Shown piece after piece: positions 23,423-30,187 of a stretch of 39,567 bases of DNA. Location of the stretch: the NCBI GenBank assembly GCA_038246645.1, contig JBBRVS010000025.1, positions 1 through 39,567 of the forward strand, written 5' to 3'. Each line of letters begins with the position of its first letter. Positions within the stretch are counted from its first letter, which is position 1. The notes below the pieces were generated by a model. The model was not told the origin of the DNA, did not search any database, and saw only the letters and a program-made list of their open reading frames with translations. Both the position numbers and the translations under genes were made by a program. This DNA is from JAHCHG01 sp038246645. Lineage in GTDB: Bacteria; Acidobacteriota; Blastocatellia; Pyrinomonadales; Pyrinomonadaceae.

Positions 23423-23697
23423 AAGAAGATTTAAAGCCGGTAAGAGAAACAAAAGTAAAAATCCCGAAAGAATCTGATCTGAATTCGGAAGAAATCTTTG
23501 CCGTCTGCCTCGAAACCGATGACCGCGAATTGCTTATTCCTTTTAAGATTTACCGAATCAAACAGCGCGGCGAATATGTGCGCGTAATTGACGAAAAAGG
23601 CGACGTTTCCGTATATTCGAAAAACTTCTTTCTGCCGTTACAATTACCTTCGGAAACAATAAACGCTTTATCAACCGCTTATTCTCATATCAGCTAA
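23419..23697 (+). CDS. Small protein partnered with the RelE/HigB-like toxin, unknown
   Basis: The 92-residue product starts at the ATG overlapping the toxin stop codon (ATGA). A longer frame from 23383 inside the toxin gene is rejected. Position argues for an antitoxin or accessory protein, but I see no helix-turn-helix. The sequence is mainly predicted beta-strand, with YVRVIDEKGD, then a Tyr/Ser-rich KNFFLPLQLP segment. Small stand-alone proteins with the pattern 'RVIDE..D.LY...FVP..LP' are, from memory, common in cyanobacteria and other phyla without an assigned function. The stop codon abuts the duplicated VWA gene fragment. Confidence 0.6.
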   Translation: MKEDLKPVRETKVKIPKESDLNSEEIFAVCLETDDRELLIPFKIYRIKQRGEYVRVIDEKGDVSVYSKNFFLPLQLPSETINALSTAYSHIS

Positions 23698-23789
23698 ATT
23701 TCTATTGCGATGTCGGCTACACGATTATTGATGATATTCTGAGTCTGCCGCAGAGAATGCCGAATATTTATCGAAGATTGACAAGCTAA
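23697..23789 (+). pseudogene. Fragment: second copy of the VWA gene 3' end
   Basis: The frame reads NFYCDVGYTIIDDI... to RRLTS-stop, colinear with the last 30 residues of the VWA protein (DLYGDVGYTIIDDV...). Over the final 83 bp there are eight substitutions, six of them synonymous, so the copy diverged while still translated rather than decaying neutrally. No start codon or upstream domain remains. It is best read as the original 3' end, displaced by an inserted cassette whose own copy restored the gene. Confidence 0.85.
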
Positions 23790-23977
23790 TATTCCAATTT
23801 TTCATACTCGCGGCAACTGATAAATTTCCATTTCGGGTTAGTGCTGGAACCGCGAATGTAATAATCAACTATACATTTGCTCTCAACATATTTTTGTCCA
23901 TTAAAAGTGTATGTCGAATGTCTGTTTTTTAGGATGTTTTTTGCAAAATTATGCAGAGCTATTTTATTTGGCTTATG
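23786..23977 (-). pseudogene. Remnant of a convergent gene, unknown
   Basis: A 63-codon open frame on the minus strand lacks any ATG but reads like protein: ...STYTFNGQKYVESK... then YYIRGSSTNP, ending EKLEY-stop. Its TAG overlaps the stop codon of the VWA fragment by two bases. This suggests that a convergent neighbour once ended here and lost its 5' part to the MazEF insertion. I recognise no family. It could be a chance frame. Confidence 0.4.
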
Positions 23978-23996
23978 TTACAAAAAAAATTATAAT
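23968..23996 (+). promoter_or_regulatory. Sigma70-type promoter for mazEF
   Basis: TTGGCT at 23968-23973, a 17-bp spacer and a perfect TATAAT at 23991-23996, 18 bp before the antitoxin ATG. GAGGAAAA at about 24005 is the ribosome-binding site. MazE-type proteins usually repress such promoters. Confidence 0.7.
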
Positions 23997-24014
23997 AAAT
24001 TGCAGAGGAAAAAT

Positions 24015-24257
24015 ATGCAAACAGAAGTTTTAACTATTGAAGAAACCGGTAAATTTACCTTGCCGGAGAAAATTGTCGAACGTTACCAATTCAAAAAGGA
24101 AACACAATTTCGCATCATCGAAACGCAGAAAGGCGTACTCCTGATCCCGATGACCGATGAGCCGATGAGCGGCGAATTGAAAACCGAGCTCGAAGAATGG
24201 CAAACAATCGGTAGAGATGCTTGGGAAATGTTTGATTTTGAGGAAAATGCGCCATGA
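24015..24257 (+). CDS. AbrB/MazE-like antitoxin
   Basis: The 80-residue protein starts at 24015, with a good ribosome-binding site. The in-frame extension from 23877 crosses the promoter and is rejected. The N-terminal half has the swapped-hairpin AbrB pattern: EVLTIEETGKFTLPEKIVERYQF, then FRIIETQKGVLLIP. The acidic C-terminal half would wrap the MazF partner. It overlaps the toxin gene by 4 bp (ATGA), ensuring coupled translation. It is expected to bind its own promoter at 23968-23996 and to neutralise the downstream RNase. Confidence 0.8.
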   Translation: MQTEVLTIEETGKFTLPEKIVERYQFKKETQFRIIETQKGVLLIPMTDEPMSGELKTELEEWQTIGRDAWEMFDFEENAP

Positions 24258-24589
24258 ATGTCGGAGAAATTTTCTGGGTAGAATTTCCGGCACGCGGCGG
24301 ACGTACCCAAACCGGAAAACGACCTGCCATCGTCGTTCAAAAAGATAAAACTCTTCCGACTATTTTGCTCGTTCCGCTCACAACACAACAAGATGCCGTG
24401 CGCTTTGCGGGAACTATTCTTATCGAACAACCTGATAACAAAAATCATCTTCGCCAACCTTCCATTGCGCTCGTTTTTCAACTAACGGCGATTGATAAAA
24501 ACTTTATCAAAAACAAACTCGGCATAATCTCCGACAGCAAAATGGATGAGATTTGGACGGCTTTCGATGAACTGACAGGACGAACATAA
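24254..24589 (+). CDS. MazF/PemK family mRNA interferase toxin
   Basis: This 111-residue protein begins MNVGEIFWVEF and has the MazF core: GKRPAIVVQ (catalytic Arg region), LLVPLTT (conserved Thr) and a C-terminal helix. MazF enzymes cut mRNA at short motifs, and the cleavage specificity cannot be predicted here. The gene overlaps the AbrB-type antitoxin and forms a complete, probably functional module. No anomaly is seen. Confidence 0.9.
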   Translation: MNVGEIFWVEFPARGGRTQTGKRPAIVVQKDKTLPTILLVPLTTQQDAVRFAGTILIEQPDNKNHLRQPSIALVFQLTAIDKNFIKNKLGIISDSKMDEIWTAFDELTGRT

Positions 24590-24716
24590 AAATTATGAAA
24601 GATACGGATTCAAGGAAAAGTTTTACCTTAGATCTCAAATTAGCAGAGAACATTTTAAATGAATATAAAGAATCCGTATGAAGCTTTAATTTGGCTTTTA
24701 ACATTTCTTTAAATCT

Positions 24717-24965
24717 TTAAAAATAAATAATTTCTCGTCGCAATAAATAGTGGTCGTGTTGGTCGGCTAAATCGGTTGTTTCGGTTTCGATTCGTTTTTC
24801 TTCGATAGCTTCAAAAAGCGTATCCCACGATGCGCTTTTTTCTGTCGCAAAAGGTATAATTTTCGCAATCGGTTTGCCGTTTTCTTCCAAAACAATTTCG
24901 TCGCCGTCTTTGGCGGATTTGAGGATTATTTCGGTTGAAATTTTATTTACACTTAAAGTCTTTGT
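24717..24965 (-). pseudogene. Decayed Phd/YefM-like antitoxin without start codon
   Basis: On the minus strand an open frame of 82 codons reads TKTLSVNKISTEIILKSAKD, then GDEIVLEENGKPIAKIIPF, a typical Phd/YefM DNA-binding N-terminus and strand. The position where ATG is expected (before Lys-Thr-Leu-Ser) reads ACA, and a TAG stop stands immediately upstream. No other start fits. No toxin gene follows. The 127 bp between mazF and this remnant hold only a 10-bp inverted repeat (24602-24611 / 24670-24679) and a doubtful 28-codon ORF. It is probably a relic of another toxin-antitoxin pair. Confidence 0.65.
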
Positions 24966-25000
24966 CTAAAAACACCCCGCCGAAGATTATCGCATAAAGT

Positions 25001-25723
25001 TTAACCGGCAATTCCTTTGAGCAAAACGCCGACCGCATAAGCCAGAGCGGCGGCGAGCGAGCCGACGATAAAGGTTTCCAAGCCCGAACGCAGCCACGAA
25101 GATGTTGACCAGCGGCTTTTGATCGAGCCGATCACGAAAAAGGTGATTCCGGTTACAACCGATGAAATTGTAAAGGCGTTTGCGGCGGTAAAAAGATAGG
25201 AAAGCAGCGGAATCAAGCCGCAGATGATAAATGCCGAAAAGGTGGCGAAGGCGGCTTTCCACGGCGAGCGAATTTCGGCGGGCAGACCGTATTCTTCCGT
25301 CAGCATCGCCCGCACCCAGCGGTCTTTGTCGGCGGTGATCAGCTCAACCGCTTTTTCGAGTTCTTCGCCCGTAAAGCCTTTTTCCCGATAGATTTGGCGG
25401 ATTTCTTCGCGTTCGCCTTCGGGGAATTGTTCGATATGGCGGTATTCGATCTTTTCAAGCCGCCGATAATCTTCGAGTTCGGCGCGCGTGCCTAAGAAAT
25501 TACTCGCCGCCATCGAAAAACCGTCGGCGATCAGGTTGGCAAAACCCAAAATTAAAACAATCGTTGCCGAAAGTTCCGCGCCTGCTACGCCGGAGACGAC
25601 TGCAAAAGTTGTGACCGCGCCGTCAATTCCGCCGTAAATCCAATCGCGGATGTAATTATGCCGGACGGAAGAAAGCCGCGAATGAATCGCTTCGGCGGTA
25701 TGTTCGTGTTCAATTTCGGACAT
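25001..25723 (-). CDS. VIT1/CCC1 family Fe2+/Mn2+ transporter
   Basis: The 240-residue membrane protein starts at 25723 (MSEIEHEHTAEAIHSRL). Upstream codons lie in a repeat. The pattern is the VIT1 family one: first helix with YGGIDGAVTTFAVVSGVAGA, second helix with ANLIADGFSMAASNFLGTRAE, a Glu-rich cytoplasmic segment (about 105-155) that binds metal, and three more helices. Such proteins export or compartmentalise iron or manganese. It lies directly downstream of a universal-stress gene on the same strand, 94 bp apart, with a small palindrome in the gap. This suggests joint expression under stress. Confidence 0.88.
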   Translation of the reverse strand: MSEIEHEHTAEAIHSRLSSVRHNYIRDWIYGGIDGAVTTFAVVSGVAGAELSATIVLILGFANLIADGFSMAASNFLGTRAELEDYRRLEKIEYRHIEQFPEGEREEIRQIYREKGFTGEELEKAVELITADKDRWVRAMLTEEYGLPAEIRSPWKAAFATFSAFIICGLIPLLSYLFTAANAFTISSVVTGITFFVIGSIKSRWSTSSWLRSGLETFIVGSLAAALAYAVGVLLKGIAG

Positions 25724-25735
25724 ATTCGGATTTTG

Positions 25736-25806
25736 GATTTTAGATTTGCGATTTTGGGTTTTTTCTTGATCTTTGACGAAAATCATTCGGGCAAAAATCT
25801 AAAATC
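25736..25806. repeat. AAATCTAAAATC-type inverted repeat
   Basis: GATTTTAGATTT (25736-25747) and its perfect complement (25795-25806) are embedded in further TCTAAAATC iterations. Tandem units of the same kind occur at about 26985-27008. It lies between usp and the VIT1-like gene. Confidence 0.65.
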
Positions 25807-25817
25807 TAAAATTGACT

Positions 25818-26741
25818 TCAGTTTTTATAGCCGTTCTCCCGCACGACTTCGACCGAGCAATGGGCGCGCGCCGTGATTGCCGATGAAACGCTGCCGAGCA
25901 AAAATCTTTCCATCGCGCCGCTGAATTTGGTTGCGCCGACGAAGATACAGTCCGCCCGGAAATGTTCGGCTTCGCGGATTATCAAACTTTTCGGATCGCC
26001 TTCCAGAATTTTCAGCGATGCCGTTAATCCGGCTTTTTGCAATTGTTTGACTATTTCCTCGGCGCGATTTTCGAGGTCTAAAGTTTCGCCCTCGGACGAA
26101 AACGAACTTCTGATATTTTCGTAATCTTCGACAATCACAATGCGGACTTCGCTGCCCGTCTTCCAATGACGTTTTGAAATCGCTTCGGCGGCTTTTTCCG
26201 CGCCGTCCGTTCCGTCAAAAGCGAGAATAAGGCGCGCCGGAACATTCTGATCTTCATTTGTCCGGCGCGAAACTCTGACCGCACATTTCGCTTCCGTGAC
26301 AATTTTTTGCGAAACGCTGCCGAGCCAGATTCTTTGAAGTGCGGAAAGCCCTTGCGAACCGGCGGCGATCAGATCGGGCTTGAATTCATCCGCACGCGAG
26401 AGGATTTCCCACGCCGGCGAACCGTAGGTCGCTTCCGAATGAATCGTCCAATCGGGAAAAAATGTGCGGAGTTTTTCCGCCGCTTGATCGGTTAAATTTT
26501 TCGTATTTTCCAGAATTTGCCGGTTTTTTTCGTGCTTTTTCCGCACGATTTCGGCAACAAACGCCGGCGTTTCATCGTCTTCTTCGTCAGAATTTGAAGG
26601 CGGCAGCCAGACTTCCGCGACGCTCATCACCAAAACTTCCGCATCGTTTTCCGGCAAACCCGCAAAACGCAAATCCGCCAACGCCGCATTCGCAAAATCC
26701 GAACCGTCGTAAGCTACCAAGATTTTAAAATTTTCACTCAT
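25818..26741 (-). CDS. Universal stress protein with two UspA domains
   Basis: Two tandem UspA folds (about 1-152 and 160-307) make this a single-chain version of the usual UspA dimer. Domain 1 has LVAYDGSDFA at the start and GSQGLSALQRIWLGSVSQ as the nucleotide-binding Gly motif. Domain 2 has LILAFDGTDGAE and GATKFSGAMERFLLGSVSS. Both fit the G-2x-G-9x-G-S pattern of ATP-binding members. It is cytoplasmic and probably a stress sensor or chaperone-like protein of unknown partner. It is the likely first gene of a two-gene unit with the metal transporter. A long nested palindrome precedes it. Confidence 0.93.
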   Translation of the reverse strand: MSENFKILVAYDGSDFANAALADLRFAGLPENDAEVLVMSVAEVWLPPSNSDEEDDETPAFVAEIVRKKHEKNRQILENTKNLTDQAAEKLRTFFPDWTIHSEATYGSPAWEILSRADEFKPDLIAAGSQGLSALQRIWLGSVSQKIVTEAKCAVRVSRRTNEDQNVPARLILAFDGTDGAEKAAEAISKRHWKTGSEVRIVIVEDYENIRSSFSSEGETLDLENRAEEIVKQLQKAGLTASLKILEGDPKSLIIREAEHFRADCIFVGATKFSGAMERFLLGSVSSAITARAHCSVEVVRENGYKN

Positions 26742-26779
26742 ATTTTTTTCTTTTATCAGTCAATCTGTTTCACATTAGG

Positions 26780-26916
26780 AGTTACGCAGTTGAACAAAAA
26801 AGCAGAATTTACAGGGATGTCAGGATGAATAGGATAGGAAAATCAATGACTAAAAACTTTTCTTATCTCTGTCAATCCTGTTATCCCTGTAAATTTCTTT
26901 TTCCAACTGCGTAACT
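26780..26916. repeat. Nested palindrome: AACAGGGAT family inside an AGTTACGCAGTTG outer repeat
   Basis: The outer arms AGTTACGCAGTTG (26780-26792) and complement (26904-26916) are perfect over 13 bp. Inside them lies AACAGGGAT-family copy 4, with AATTTACAGGGAT at about 26807-26819 against 26882-26894. The remaining sequence from 26917 to 27005 is AT-rich with TCTAAAA units and no gene. Confidence 0.85.
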
Positions 26917-27005
26917 TCTATCACATTTAATTTTAGCGTGTTTATATTTTTACTAAAGTTCGGCAATTTCAGAACTCCTTCAATCTAAAATCTAAAATCT
27001 AAAAT

Positions 27006-27917
27006 CTAATTATTGATATTATCCTTTTTATTTTCGAGTTTGTCCTGCAAATTCGGCGGCAGATTCGAGAAAAAATTGTAACCCGTTTTTTGTTCGAGGT
27101 CGCGCACGGTCGTCCGGTAAATTTGCCAATCAGCATTTTTTATTCCCTTCACATTCGGCATATCTACGGCGATAACCCGTGTGTTTTCATCAATTGAATT
27201 AATTCCCGCGCCTGCCGGAACGGCGACCGCAATTTTCCAACTATTTTCGGGAATCGTCACTTTTTTCTTTATGCGCCCTTTTTCACCGTAAACTCCGGCA
27301 TAAATATAGAGATCGCTTCCGCGTGTTACAAGAGTTCGCAGATAACCTTCCAGTTTCGCCCACGGACCGCGATTTAAGTCCGGCGTTTGCGGAATCATAT
27401 TGGTCATTAAAAAGGTCGAAGCCATCGAATCCGGCGTTGAATCGCGGTCGGCACTCGGGCAAATATGTCCGCGGTCATAACCGCTGCCGGTGTAATCCGA
27501 AGGCGTAACGCGTCCCCAGCTTTTCGGCAGACGGTCATCGGGACGAAAGGAATCTTCGCGCGACAGATTGCTCATATCGGCTTTCGTCACGCGCCACGCT
27601 ACCCAGTTTGCCGTTCCCCGCGAACGATTATAGGAAAGCGCGTAAAAATTATTGACCAGCAAAAAATTATCGGCGTTTGAAATATCGGGCGCAGCATTAT
27701 TCGGATTTCCCAGAGCGAGATAAACGGCTTGAGCTTCCTGCGGAGTTGTCGGCTGTTGCGGCACTTTTTCGCCGGTCGGAGTTTGCGTCGTTTCGGTCGT
27801 CTCGTTTGGTCCGGTCAGTTTTTCATTGATCTTTTTTCCCGCCCAAAAGCAGAAAAATACGACTGACCCGAGCAAAACCAAGGCAATTATTCCGGCAACG
27901 ACCGCTTTATTTTTCAT
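27006..27917 (-). CDS. Membrane-anchored or secreted DNA/RNA non-specific endonuclease (NUC1 family)
   Basis: The 303-residue protein has an N-terminal hydrophobic helix (about 7-28) serving as signal anchor, then a Thr/Pro/Gln-rich linker (35-62). A beta-beta-alpha-metal nuclease domain follows (about 65-290). The signature YDRGHICPSADR is complete: catalytic His151 in DRGH. NMIPQTPDLNRGPWAKLE provides metal-binding Asn182. Such enzymes degrade DNA and RNA outside the cytoplasm, for nutrition or defence. No inhibitor gene is adjacent, consistent with an exported enzyme. It starts at 27917 and is monocistronic. Confidence 0.93.
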   Translation of the reverse strand: MKNKAVVAGIIALVLLGSVVFFCFWAGKKINEKLTGPNETTETTQTPTGEKVPQQPTTPQEAQAVYLALGNPNNAAPDISNADNFLLVNNFYALSYNRSRGTANWVAWRVTKADMSNLSREDSFRPDDRLPKSWGRVTPSDYTGSGYDRGHICPSADRDSTPDSMASTFLMTNMIPQTPDLNRGPWAKLEGYLRTLVTRGSDLYIYAGVYGEKGRIKKKVTIPENSWKIAVAVPAGAGINSIDENTRVIAVDMPNVKGIKNADWQIYRTTVRDLEQKTGYNFFSNLPPNLQDKLENKKDNINN

Positions 27918-28005
27918 AGAATTTTTGTATCGAAAAAACTAAAGCGATTTTATCACAAGTTTTTCCGTTCCGGAGAATCTGCTTCCAGCTTAATCTCAGT
28001 CTTGA

Positions 28006-28154
28006 GTTGAAATAACGGCAGATCTTGTTACCACAGATGAACACGGATCGAAGATGATAAACACTGATAATTTTCAGTAATTCTTTAATAAAATCCGTGA
28101 AAATCTGTTTTTATCGGGGTTCATCTGTGGTAAATTTCTGCCATTTATTTCAAC
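28006..28154. repeat. Nested palindrome: CCACAGATGAACACGGAT family inside a GTTGAAATAA outer repeat
   Basis: The outer arms (28006-28022 and 28137-28154) match over 17 bases with one insertion. The inner arms begin at 28028 and end at 28133 and belong to the same family as 8350-8430. The remainder of the 27918-28233 gap holds only GCGTCTTTGCGTTTTCAGCG-like repeats (about 28185-28220) before rlmN and no gene. Confidence 0.85.
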
Positions 28155-28233
28155 AAAGGGTTGGAGTTATCGTAACTTTAATACTTTTGCGTTGTAGCGT
28201 CTTTGCGTTTTCAGCGTTAAAATAAAAGCTGTA

Positions 28234-29319
28234 ATGAGCGAGAAACTTCATTTAACTTCATTTTCCGAAACGGAACTTGCCGAATTTGTCCAAGAGATCG
28301 GCGAGCCGAAATATCGTGCGAAGCAGATTTTCAAAGGTTTGCACGAAAGGCGGCTGCGGGATTTTGCGGAAATGACGGATCTGCCGAAAAATTTCCGCGA
28401 AAAACTTTTAGACGCGGCAACCGCTTCCGTTTTGAAAGTCGAAGCGCGATATGTTTCCGAGGACGGAACGCGCCGGTTTCTGCTGAAAACGCACGACGGT
28501 TTTCCGGTTGAAACCGTTTATCTGCCGACCGAAAACCGCGATACGATCTGTTTTTCGTCGCAATCGGGCTGCGCTCTTAAATGCGATTTTTGTTTGACGG
28601 CAAAGCTCGGACTTCTCAGAAATCTGACCGCCGGGGAAATTGTCGAACAGATAATTATTGTTTTGAATGATGTTTACGGAACCGGCGCGGAAACGCCGTA
28701 TGGCACGAATCTGGTCGCAATGGGCGCGGGCGAACCGTTTGCAAATTTTGAAAACTTGATAAAAGCTCTCTCCATTATGGCAAATAAAGACGGACTTTTT
28801 ATCGTGCCGAACCGCATAACGGTTTCGACCGTCGGGATCGTGCCGAAAATCTACGAATTCGCCAAACTGAAAACGCGTCCGCATCTGGCAATCTCTTTGT
28901 CCGCGCCGAATGACGAATTGCGCGATCAATTAATGCCGATCAATAAGCGTTGGAATCTCAAAGAACTTTTTACGGCGGCAAAGGAATTTGAAAAATCTCT
29001 GCGGCGCGGCGAAAGATTTACGTTTGAATACGTTTTGCTCGGCGGTGTCAATGATTCGGACGAACACGCGCGGCAGTTGGCAAGTTTGCTGAAATCCTAC
29101 GAATTAAACAAGGTAAAGATAAACCTGATTCCGCATAATTCGGCGGAACAGCTTGAATATAAACCGCCCGGCGCGGAACAAGTCAGGCGGTTTAAAGAGA
29201 TTTTAGAAAGCAGAGGAATTTCGGCATATCTTCGCCGACCGCGCGGTCGCGATATTTACGCCGCCTGCGGTCAGCTTGCCGCGAAGGATTCGCCGAATCT
29301 GATACAAATTGAAAAGTGA
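28234..29319 (+). CDS. rlmN: 23S rRNA (adenine-C2)-methyltransferase / tRNA A37 methyltransferase RlmN
   Basis: A radical-SAM methyltransferase that methylates C2 of A2503 in 23S rRNA and A37 in some tRNAs. The 361 residues are full length. The 4Fe-4S cysteines are Cys113, Cys117 and Cys120 in CALKCDFC, following FSSQSG. The C-terminal catalytic Cys345 lies in DIYAACGQL. The GEP motif (MGAGEPFAN) and the QLMPINKRW substrate segment are present. The TGA stop codon lies at the edge of a palindromic repeat arm. The start at 28234 has no strong Shine-Dalgarno sequence. Confidence 0.97.
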   Translation: MSEKLHLTSFSETELAEFVQEIGEPKYRAKQIFKGLHERRLRDFAEMTDLPKNFREKLLDAATASVLKVEARYVSEDGTRRFLLKTHDGFPVETVYLPTENRDTICFSSQSGCALKCDFCLTAKLGLLRNLTAGEIVEQIIIVLNDVYGTGAETPYGTNLVAMGAGEPFANFENLIKALSIMANKDGLFIVPNRITVSTVGIVPKIYEFAKLKTRPHLAISLSAPNDELRDQLMPINKRWNLKELFTAAKEFEKSLRRGERFTFEYVLLGGVNDSDEHARQLASLLKSYELNKVKINLIPHNSAEQLEYKPPGAEQVRRFKEILESRGISAYLRRPRGRDIYAACGQLAAKDSPNLIQIEK

Positions 29320-29555
29320 AAGAGTGAAAAAGTTTAATAGTTAAACAGGTAAGTAAATGTTATGCGGCGTAATAAACGTAGAACAGGCTGTTAGCCTGTT
29401 CACGTCGGAACACTAATATCTCAGCGGTGAACAGACTAACAGTCTGTTCTACGTTTTAGAATCATTAGACCTCTGGTTACTTTTGCTTACCTGCTTACTT
29501 GCCGGAAAATCGCACCAACTTTTAACCTTTTTCACTTTTAACCTTTTTCACTTTA
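29314..29555. repeat. Nested palindrome around a GTAGAACAGGCTGTTAGCCTG REP-like core
   Basis: The inner arms at 29374-29403 and 29427-29456 are imperfect 30-bp reverse complements, each with its own internal palindrome. Two outer layers surround them: AACAGGTAAGTAA / TTACCTGCTTACT, and GTGAAAAAGTTTAA / TTAACCTTTTTCAC units. The rlmN stop codon is in the outermost arm. It spans nearly the whole 242-bp gap. Confidence 0.8.
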
Positions 29556-29561
29556 ATATTT

Positions 29562-30092
29562 ATGGAAATTCTTATAATCGGCGGCGCAATCGTTGCCTTG
29601 ATGGTTTATGTTTCAACCCGCATCAAAAGAAGCGCGGCGGCGGCATACGACCGGGAAATAATTGAAACCGAAGAGTTTAGCATTAGAAAACCCGAAGGTT
29701 TTATGCACCCTTTGCGCGAAAATTCAGAATTTGCCTTCGAGGCTTTTTCAGAAGTTTACGGCGACGGGGAACTGAGAAATTTCTGGCAGTCAAATGCGGA
29801 ATTGCTCGTTCATTCGGATAAAAAATTCAAAGACGTGTGCGCCGAAGCGAAAAAGAACGCCGATGAAATTTTGTCGGAAAAAATTCTAACGAACGCGCCC
29901 GCCGATCAAAGAATCTGCCTGATCGAAGGTGAACAAACTTCTGATGAAGTGAAAAAACGCATCTTTTGGAAAATCGTCGAAAGTCTTTCCCGGAAAAAGG
30001 TTTATGAATTCAGAGTTTTCGTTTTGGACAATCATCTGTCCGATCAATCTTCAAAAACCGAAGAAATTCTGGAAGGTTTTACGGTGAAATAA
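29562..30092 (+). CDS. Single-pass membrane protein, unknown
   Basis: I do not recognise this 176-residue protein. A short N-terminal hydrophobic helix (about residues 2-18) is followed by basic residues, which places the rest in the cytoplasm. The body is mixed alpha/beta, with FSIRKPEGFMHPL near 40-55 and a helical, charged central stretch. A C-terminal VYEFRVFVLDNHL strand resembles a half-domain. No catalytic motif is visible. It lies between two repeat elements and is probably monocistronic. Coding composition matches the neighbours, so the gene is likely real. Confidence 0.6.
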   Translation: MEILIIGGAIVALMVYVSTRIKRSAAAAYDREIIETEEFSIRKPEGFMHPLRENSEFAFEAFSEVYGDGELRNFWQSNAELLVHSDKKFKDVCAEAKKNADEILSEKILTNAPADQRICLIEGEQTSDEVKKRIFWKIVESLSRKKVYEFRVFVLDNHLSDQSSKTEEILEGFTVK

Positions 30093-30102
30093 ATCGAAAT
30101 TC

Positions 30103-30185
30103 AAAGGCAGAAGCCCGCGCGTCAGCAAGGGCGTATATAAGTTTATACCAAATACGCCCTTGCTGACGCGCGGACTTCTGCCTTC
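30103..30185. repeat. REP-like palindrome (CCGCGCGTCAGCAAGGGCG)
   Basis: The arms at 30103-30136 and 30152-30185 are complementary over about 33 of 34 bases, with a 15-bp loop. They contain a GC-rich core flanked by AAGGCAGAAG. The element fills the gap between convergent genes and ends three bases before the rhomboid stop codon. It is unusually perfect. Confidence 0.88.
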
Positions 30186-30187
30186 TT

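Larger units (their letters stand above)
22974..23789 (+). mobile_element. Candidate toxin-antitoxin cassette flanked by duplicated 3' end of the VWA gene
   Basis: The last 93 bp of the VWA gene (22974-23066) are repeated at 23697-23789 with 12 differences. Between them lie only two genes with 4-bp overlap, a RelE/HigB-like toxin and a small partner. The first starts two bases after the VWA stop, and the downstream copy begins within the last base of the partner's stop codon. No integrase is present. The layout mimics integration into a gene's 3' end with regeneration of that end. Mobility is inferred. Confidence 0.6.

Noticed and set aside
24596..24682. A 28-codon ORF after mazF
   Set aside because: It has no ribosome-binding site, no family, and is bounded by a small inverted repeat, so I cannot support it as a gene.
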